64,000 bases of DNA from Rheinheimera sp. MMS21-TC3 (GTDB taxonomy: Bacteria; Pseudomonadota; Gammaproteobacteria; Enterobacterales; Alteromonadaceae), in contig NZ_CP135084.1 in assembly GCF_032229285.1 (NCBI RefSeq), forward strand, positions 930,001 through 994,000. Reading direction: 5' to 3'. The notes below the pieces were generated by a model that saw only the letters and a list, made by a program, of their open reading frames with translations, did not search any database and had not been told where the DNA came from. This document shows, one piece after another, positions 58,093-64,000 of this stretch (its first letter is position 1; the number at the start of each line of letters is the position of its first letter). A program made the position numbers and the translations under genes.

Positions 58093-59477
58093 TTAGCTTA
58101 AGTTGCCAAGATATTACGCAAATAGTCCAAGGTCGCTTAGTCGGCGCTGATGCTATTATTACTAGTGTCAGTACTGATAGCCGTAATATTAGTCCAGGTC
58201 AGTTATTTATAGCGTTAAAAGGGCCTAATTTTGATGCTGCTAATTTTGTTGCCGATGTTAAAGCCCAAGGGGCGGCAGCGGTAATTGTTGAACGACCTGT
58301 TGCGGTTGAGATAAGTCAAATTATTGTTGCTGATAGTCGGGTCGCTTTAGGTCAGTTGGCTGCTGCGGTAAAAGCTAAACTAGGCTTAGCAAGCGTTGCT
58401 GTCACTGGTAGTGCCGGTAAAACCACAGTTAAAGAAATGATCGCAGCTATTTTAAGCCGCTCAGGTTCAGTGTTAGCCACTAAGGGCAATTTTAATAACG
58501 ATATTGGCTTGCCGTTAACCTTACTCGAATTAACCCAGCAGCATAAGTATGCAGTATTAGAGTTAGGTGCTAATCATCAAGGCGAAATTGCTTATACCAC
58601 AGCCTTAGCTAAACCTGATGTGGCTATTATTACTAATGTAGCGGCTTCGCATTTAGAAGGCTTTGGTAGTATTGCTGGGGTAGCGACGGCAAAAGCAGAA
58701 ATATTTACGGGCTTAACCACTAACGGCGTAGCCATTATTCCAGCAGATAGCGAGTTCACTGAGTTTTGGCTGCAAAGACTTAACGGGGTAAAAGTGCTGC
58801 AGTTTTCTAGTAGCCAGCACAGCAATCAACAAGCAGATTATTATGCCAGCCAGATTACGCTCGCTTTAGATGGCTGTGCTCAGTTTATATTGCACAGCCC
58901 ACAAGGCCAAATAGCGGTCAAATTGGCATTGCCCGGCAAACATAATATTAATAATGCGCTGGCAGCTGCAGCAGCTAGTATCTGTTTAGGCGCCAGTTTA
59001 GCTGATGTGCAATTAGGTTTAGCTAACATGAAAGCCGTTAAAGGCCGGACCAATATTTTACAACTTAGCCCTAAATTACGCATTATCGACGATAGCTACA
59101 ATGCTAATGTCGAGTCAGTAAAGGCAGCAATTGATTTATTAGCCTCATATTCAGGAACACAAATTTTAGTGCTAGGTGATATGGGAGAGTTAGGCCCTGA
59201 TGCGCGCTTATACCACCAAGAAGTCGGATTATATGCTAAAAAAGCCGGTATTAATCTGTTGTTCACCCTTGGCGTGTTATCTAACAGCGCCAGTGACTTG
59301 CTGCAGCAGCAAGGCGCTCACTTTAGCTCGCGACAAGCCTTAGTTTCACGCTTGCTCGCTACCATTAATGAACAGCAGAAAGTCACTCTACTAGTGAAAG
59401 GTTCGCGTAGTGCGAAGATGGAGTTAGTTGTGCAAGACTTGCTAGAAAGTTGTCAGCAGGAGATTAACCCATGCTAG
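58089..59477 (+). CDS. murF: UDP-MurNAc-tripeptide:D-Ala-D-Ala ligase
   Basis: The 462-residue Mur ligase has the P-loop [13 protein letters not shown] (family variant of GTNGKT), [13 protein letters not shown] and the C-terminal [15 protein letters not shown]. It adds the D-Ala-D-Ala dipeptide. It overlaps murE by 4 bp and mraY by 7 bp. Confidence 0.97.
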   Translation: MISLSCQDITQIVQGRLVGADAIITSVSTDSRNISPGQLFIALKGPNFDAANFVADVKAQGAAAVIVERPVAVEISQIIVADSRVALGQLAAAVKAKLGLASVAVTGSAGKTTVKEMIAAILSRSGSVLATKGNFNNDIGLPLTLLELTQQHKYAVLELGANHQGEIAYTTALAKPDVAIITNVAASHLEGFGSIAGVATAKAEIFTGLTTNGVAIIPADSEFTEFWLQRLNGVKVLQFSSSQHSNQQADYYASQITLALDGCAQFILHSPQGQIAVKLALPGKHNINNALAAAAASICLGASLADVQLGLANMKAVKGRTNILQLSPKLRIIDDSYNANVESVKAAIDLLASYSGTQILVLGDMGELGPDARLYHQEVGLYAKKAGINLLFTLGVLSNSASDLLQQQGAHFSSRQALVSRLLATINEQQKVTLLVKGSRSAKMELVVQDLLESCQQEINPC

Positions 59478-60553
59478 TTTGGTTAGCAGAATACTTAACC
59501 CAATACTACAACGCTTTTAACGTTTTTAGTTATTTGACCTTTAGAGCTATTTTGGGTGTTTTAACCTCGTTATTAATCAGCTTATATTTTGGTCCTAAGT
59601 TAATTGCTTATTTACAAAAAATGCAAATTGGCCAAGTGGTGCGTAACGATGGCCCAGAAAGCCATTTCTCTAAACGCGGTACGCCTACTATGGGTGGTCT
59701 ATTAATTTTAGGCTCAGTGCTTATTAGTAGTTTGTTGTGGGCCAATTTAAGCAATAAATATGTTTGGGTAGTGCTGTTTGTGTTAGTAAGCTTTGGCACG
59801 GTAGGCTTTATCGATGACTACCGTAAAGTGATCCGTAAAGATCCTAATGGCCTGATTGCTCGCTGGAAATATTTTTGGCAATCGGCTTTTGCTATTATTA
59901 CGGCATTTTTCTTATATTTAACCGCTGAACGCCCAGCTGAAACGGCATTATTAGTGCCTTTCTTTAAAGATGTAATGCCGCAATTAGGGATCCTATTCAT
60001 TGCTCTAAGTTATTTCGTCATAGTTGGCACCAGTAATGCGGTTAATTTAACAGATGGTTTAGATGGTTTAGCCATAGTGCCTACTATTATGGTGGCGTCA
60101 GCCTTTGCCCTTATTGCTTATGTTAGCGGTAACGTTAATTTCTCTGCGTATTTAAATATTCCTTATCTGCCCCATGCTAGTGAGCTAGTGGTGCTTTGTG
60201 CCGGCATTATTGGCGCGGGCTTAGGTTTTTTATGGTTTAACACTTACCCAGCGCAAGTCTTTATGGGTGATGTTGGCTCTTTAGCCTTAGGCGCTGTATT
60301 AGGCGTGATTGCCATCTTAGTTCGTCAAGAAATAGTGCTGTTTATTATGGGCGGTGTTTTTGTGATGGAAACCCTGTCAGTTATTTTACAAGTGGGCTCA
60401 TATAAGCTGCGCGGCCAGCGAATTTTTCGCATGGCGCCTATTCATCATCACTATGAATTAAAAGGTTGGCCAGAGCCGAGAGTAATTGTTCGGTTTTGGA
60501 TTTTATCCATCATCTTTGTATTGGTTGGCTTAGCCACCTTAAAATTGAGATAA
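59471..60553 (+). CDS. mraY: Phospho-MurNAc-pentapeptide transferase MraY
   Basis: The 360-residue protein with ten membrane segments forms lipid I. It has [13 protein letters not shown], the Asp pair [22 protein letters not shown] and [10 protein letters not shown], and the basic loop [15 protein letters not shown]. The length is standard. Confidence 0.98.
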   Translation: MLVWLAEYLTQYYNAFNVFSYLTFRAILGVLTSLLISLYFGPKLIAYLQKMQIGQVVRNDGPESHFSKRGTPTMGGLLILGSVLISSLLWANLSNKYVWVVLFVLVSFGTVGFIDDYRKVIRKDPNGLIARWKYFWQSAFAIITAFFLYLTAERPAETALLVPFFKDVMPQLGILFIALSYFVIVGTSNAVNLTDGLDGLAIVPTIMVASAFALIAYVSGNVNFSAYLNIPYLPHASELVVLCAGIIGAGLGFLWFNTYPAQVFMGDVGSLALGAVLGVIAILVRQEIVLFIMGGVFVMETLSVILQVGSYKLRGQRIFRMAPIHHHYELKGWPEPRVIVRFWILSIIFVLVGLATLKLR

Positions 60554-60557
60554 AAAA

Positions 60558-61883
60558 ATGATGCAAGGTTTAGCTAAAAAGCGGATTGCAGTAGTAGGGT
60601 TGGGCCTTTCAGGTCTGGCGACTGTGCGCTTTTTACAAAGCTTAGGCATTAAACCAGTATTAATGGATAGCCGAGCTAAACCTGCAGCTATAGAGCAAAT
60701 TGCAGCAGATAAAGTAGATGGCATTTATTTAGGCAAGCTAGATGCAAATCGCTTAGCTAAAATGGATATGATAGTGCTAAGCCCTGGGTTAGCACCAAGC
60801 CATCCAGCAATCCGCTTTGCTGTAGGTCAAGGTGTGGAGCTTGTAGGTGATGTAGAGCTATTTGCCCGCTTTTGTCAAAAGCCTATTATTGCTATTACCG
60901 GCTCTAACGGTAAATCTACCGTCACTAAACTAGTAGAAACCATGCTGCAACATAGCGGTATTAACGCTTTAGCGGCTGGTAATATTGGCTTGCCAGTACT
61001 TGATGCTATTAGTCAAAAAAATATAGATGTTTTTGTGTTAGAGCTATCTAGTTTTCAGTTAGATACTACGACCTCCTTAACTAGTGTAGCTAGCTGTATT
61101 GTTAATATTAGTGCCGATCATTTAGATCGCTATAGCAATATGGCGGCTTATACCCAGTCTAAACAACAAGTCTATCAGCAAACTAAACTTGCTGTTTACA
61201 ATTTAGATGATGCAGCTACTAAGCCGCTGCAGGCGGAGCAGACTTTAGGCATTAATCTAGCAGAGACAAATTATGGTATTACCCTGCTAGATAACAAAGC
61301 TTGGTTAAAGGTAGCAGGTGAAGCTTTACTGCCAGTGGCGAAAATGAGCTTATTTGGTGCTCATAATCAATTTAATGCCTTAGTTGCCGCAGCTTTAGCT
61401 TTAGCTGCAGGTGCTAATCGCCAAGGTTTAATTACAGCCTTACAACAATTTACGCCTTTAGCTCATCGCTGTAGTTTAGTGCTAGAGCACAAAGGTGTGC
61501 GTTGGGTTAATGATTCTAAAGCAACCAATATAGGCGCGACTTTAGCTGCTATAGCGGGTTTAAAACCCAGCATAGCAGGCAACTTAATTTTAATTGCCGG
61601 TGGTGATGGCAAAGGTGCTGATATGACCGAGCTGCAACCAGTATTGCAGCGCGAGGTGCAGCAGCTTATTACCTTAGGTAAAGATGGCCCAGCAATAGCA
61701 AGATTAAAAGCTAATAGTATAGAGGTTAAAAGTTTAGTTGCTGCTGTTGAAGCTGCGGCTAAATTGGCAAAGTCGGGTGATATGGTGTTGCTATCGCCAG
61801 CCTGTGCCAGCCTAGATATGTTTACTAGCTACGCAGACCGCGGCGAGCAGTTTACCCAAGCGGTTAAGGCGGTTCTGCTATGA
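60558..61883 (+). CDS. murD: UDP-MurNAc-L-Ala:D-Glu ligase
   Basis: The 441-residue Mur ligase has a Rossmann-like N-terminus (RIAVVGLGLSGLATVRFL), P-loop ITGSNGKSTVTKL, NISADHLDRY and WVNDSKATN in the C-terminal domain. It adds D-glutamate. It starts 4 bp after mraY and overlaps ftsW by 4 bp. Confidence 0.98.
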   Translation: MMQGLAKKRIAVVGLGLSGLATVRFLQSLGIKPVLMDSRAKPAAIEQIAADKVDGIYLGKLDANRLAKMDMIVLSPGLAPSHPAIRFAVGQGVELVGDVELFARFCQKPIIAITGSNGKSTVTKLVETMLQHSGINALAAGNIGLPVLDAISQKNIDVFVLELSSFQLDTTTSLTSVASCIVNISADHLDRYSNMAAYTQSKQQVYQQTKLAVYNLDDAATKPLQAEQTLGINLAETNYGITLLDNKAWLKVAGEALLPVAKMSLFGAHNQFNALVAAALALAAGANRQGLITALQQFTPLAHRCSLVLEHKGVRWVNDSKATNIGATLAAIAGLKPSIAGNLILIAGGDGKGADMTELQPVLQREVQQLITLGKDGPAIARLKANSIEVKSLVAAVEAAAKLAKSGDMVLLSPACASLDMFTSYADRGEQFTQAVKAVLL

Positions 61884-63091
61884 AACAATTAAGCTTAACC
61901 GTTTGGCCTAATCCAATAGCTTACATCTTGCAGCAGCTAGTAAATTGGTGGCAAGCCGATGATGCTGCGGCCTACGATAAGCTGTTTCTTGTTCTATTAA
62001 TGGTTATTTTATGCTTAGGCTTAGTTATGGTCACGAGTGCGTCAGTGCCTGTAGCCGCGCGTTTGTTTGATAACGAATTGCACTTTACTATTCGTCATTT
62101 AATTTATATCGGCATAGGAATTGGCTTATCAATCTTAGTACTATCTGTGCCAGTGCAGTGGTGGCATAACAGTAACTTATTGTTATTAATTGCTGGAGTA
62201 GTGTTACTGGTTGCTGTTTTGCTAGTTGGTAAAAATGTTAATGGTAGTACCCGTTGGTTGTCTTTGGGGCCGGTTGGTATTCAAGCCGCTGAGCCAGCTA
62301 AGTTGTTTTTCTTTGTCTATTTGTCTAGTTATTTAGTACGCCGGCATGAACAAGTACGAGAGAACTTTAAGGGCTTTTTAAAACCATTAATTATGCTGGT
62401 TGTTTTTGCTGGTTTACTACTAATGCAACCAGACTTAGGCACTGTTATTGTCATGTTTGCTACCACAGTAGCCTTGCTGTTTTTAGCGGGTGCTCGAATT
62501 TGGCAGTTTGGCTTATTGATTGTTACCGGTTTAATGTTAATTTTTGCCCTGATTTTTTATAGTGAATATCGCTGGAAACGTGTTACAGCTTTTCTTGATC
62601 CTTGGGATGATCCTTTTGGTAGTGGTTATCAATTAACCCAATCTTTAATGGCTTTTGGCCGCGGTAGCTGGTTTGGTCAAGGCTTGGGTAATAGCATTTT
62701 AAAGTTAGAATACTTACCAGAGGCTCATACTGACTTTATTTTAGCCGTTATAGCCGAAGAAACCGGCTTTGTTGGCGTGACTATTTTATTGGCTTTACTC
62801 TTTACTTTAGTTTACCGCGCTTTACGCATTGGCCAGCGGGCTTTAGCCAAAAATATGAGTTTTCATGGCTTTTTAGCCTACGCTTTAGCTATTTGGATTG
62901 GCTTTCAATCGGCAGTTAATATTGGTGTAGCAACTGGTGCCTTACCAACTAAGGGCTTAACTTTACCTTTCGTCAGTTCGGGTGGCAGTAGCTTAGTGGT
63001 AATGTTAATTGCAGCCGCCTTATTAATTCGGATTGACTTTGAAGCTCGCTTAAAAGGCCGTCAGGCCATTAGTGGTGGCCGCCATGCCTAA
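61880..63091 (+). CDS. ftsW: Septal peptidoglycan glycosyltransferase FtsW
   Basis: The 403-residue SEDS-family protein with ten membrane segments has NVNGSTRWLSLGPVGIQAAE, the catalytic-Asp loop after MQPDLGTV, and GSGYQLTQSLMAFGRGS. The C-terminal GLTLPFVSSGGSSL follows. It polymerises lipid II with FtsI. It overlaps murG by 8 bp. Confidence 0.97.
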   Translation: MKQLSLTVWPNPIAYILQQLVNWWQADDAAAYDKLFLVLLMVILCLGLVMVTSASVPVAARLFDNELHFTIRHLIYIGIGIGLSILVLSVPVQWWHNSNLLLLIAGVVLLVAVLLVGKNVNGSTRWLSLGPVGIQAAEPAKLFFFVYLSSYLVRRHEQVRENFKGFLKPLIMLVVFAGLLLMQPDLGTVIVMFATTVALLFLAGARIWQFGLLIVTGLMLIFALIFYSEYRWKRVTAFLDPWDDPFGSGYQLTQSLMAFGRGSWFGQGLGNSILKLEYLPEAHTDFILAVIAEETGFVGVTILLALLFTLVYRALRIGQRALAKNMSFHGFLAYALAIWIGFQSAVNIGVATGALPTKGLTLPFVSSGGSSLVVMLIAAALLIRIDFEARLKGRQAISGGRHA

Positions 63092-64000
63092 ATCAATCCA
63101 TTCACCCCGTATTTTAATTATGGCCGGTGGCACCGGAGGCCATATCTTTCCAGCTAAAGCTGTTGCTATGGCTTTGTTAGAGCTGGGCTGGCAAGTGCAT
63201 TGGTTAGGTAGTGCAGACAGAATGGAAGCGCAACTAGTGCCTCAATTTGGTATACCTTTTCATAGCATTACTATTTCTGGCTTACGTGGCAAAAGCAAAT
63301 TATCGCTATTAACCGCACCTTGGATGTTGCTGAAATCAGTGTGGCAATCTTTAAGTGTTGTCAAAGCTGTTCAGCCTGATGTTGTGCTAGGCTTTGGTGG
63401 TTATGCTAGTGGACCAGGTGGCTTAGCGGCTTGGTTAAGAAAAGTGCCTTTAATTATTCATGAACAAAATGCGGTAGCGGGCACAACTAATAAGTTACTG
63501 GCAAAACTTGCTAAACAAGTTTTAGTCGCTTTTCCAACAGCATTTCCAACTTTAGCTAAGCAACAGCTAGTGGGTAACCCAGTACGGGCAGAATTAATTG
63601 ATGCTGCTTTAACACCAGCAGCTAGCAAAGTGCTAGCAGATAACAGTTTAAATATTTTAGTCATTGGTGGCAGCTTAGGGGCAAAAGCTTTAAATGAGCA
63701 ATTACCCGCTATTTTTGCTACGGCAGCAGCTTCTGGCCAGATAAATGTTCAGCATCAAACCGGCAGCGCCTTGTTAGCAGCAACTTCTGCAGAGTATAAA
63801 GCACTGGCTCAGCCAGGGTTAAGCGTTACTGTGGCAGCATTTATTGATGATATGGCCGCAGCTTACCGCTGGGCTAATATTGTTATTTGTCGGGCTGGCG
63901 CTTCAACCGTAAGTGAAGTCGCCAGTGCAGGTGTGGCAGCCATTTTTGTGCCGCTACCTAATGCGATTGATGATCATCAAACGGCTAATGCTAACTGGTT
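63084..64000 (+). CDS. murG: UDP-GlcNAc:lipid I transferase MurG (3' end outside window)
   Basis: The ATG at 63084 opens a frame that stays open to the window end (at least 305 codons). It has ILIMAGGTGGHIFPAKAVA at the N-terminus, GFGGYASGPGG, HEQNAVAGTTNKLL, IGGSLGAKALNEQLP and, near the cut, PLPNAIDDHQTANA. MurG converts lipid I to lipid II at the inner membrane face. About 50 residues are missing. Confidence 0.96.
   Translation, partial: MPKSIHSPRILIMAGGTGGHIFPAKAVAMALLELGWQVHWLGSADRMEAQLVPQFGIPFHSITISGLRGKSKLSLLTAPWMLLKSVWQSLSVVKAVQPDVVLGFGGYASGPGGLAAWLRKVPLIIHEQNAVAGTTNKLLAKLAKQVLVAFPTAFPTLAKQQLVGNPVRAELIDAALTPAASKVLADNSLNILVIGGSLGAKALNEQLPAIFATAAASGQINVQHQTGSALLAATSAEYKALAQPGLSVTVAAFIDDMAAAYRWANIVICRAGASTVSEVASAGVAAIFVPLPNAIDDHQTANANW

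Overview
The chromosome is that of a gammaproteobacterium, most like the Rheinheimera/Alishewanella/Arsukibacterium group of Alteromonadales. This is an inference from gene order, protein style and moderately AT-rich codon use, not from a database search. The backbone carries an Orn/Lys/Arg decarboxylase (cut by the window start), xseA, guaB-guaA, a two-component and cyclic-di-GMP signalling region, an S9 peptidase, recQ, rarD, the dolP-diaA-yraN-lpoA/rsmI block, the RNase P RNA gene rnpB, and the division/cell-wall cluster mraZ-rsmH-ftsL-ftsI-murE-murF-mraY-murD-ftsW-murG (murG cut by the window end).

Between guaA and a sigma-54 regulator lies a ~20-kb, visibly GC-richer island (about 6572-26625) integrated in the last codons of guaA. 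Its layout matches the GIsul2 family as I remember it. From left to right: attL with an island-supplied terminator; a tyrosine integrase split by an IS21-family element; an alpA-like gene; IncQ/RSF1010-like repA-repC with 22-bp iterons; a ~1-kb non-coding region holding hairpins, RK2-type iteron-like sites, a helically phased CGATT array and an IncP/RP4-like oriT; a FitA/StbC-like antitoxin; trbJ-trbK-trbL; two small unknown genes; arsR-arsH-arsC-acr3 on the minus strand; a serine resolvase; a first copy of the island right end; ISCR2; a phzF remnant; divergent tetR/tetA with two tet operators; a ten-copy 8-bp repeat; a glmM stub; sul2; and the second right-end copy forming attR.

The two right-end copies flanking ISCR2-tet-sul2 fit one history. 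An ISCR2 rolling-circle product carrying sul2 and a right-end copy recombined into the resident island. The island appears mobilisable rather than self-transmissible: it has an oriT and three Mpf-type genes, but no relaxase, coupling protein or mating-pair ATPase. Integrase-mediated excision is probably blocked by the IS21 insertion.

Right of the island, 26905-32400 is a dense signalling locus (NtrC-like regulator, a stand-alone histidine-box protein, CHASE3 kinase, small receiver, multi-receiver hybrid kinase). On the minus strand, 35770-39516 is a second phosphorelay/GGDEF locus. There three coding segments show internal deletions removing the kinase H-box, a receiver phospho-Asp region and half of another receiver. 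The rest of the window is ordinary, tightly packed housekeeping sequence.
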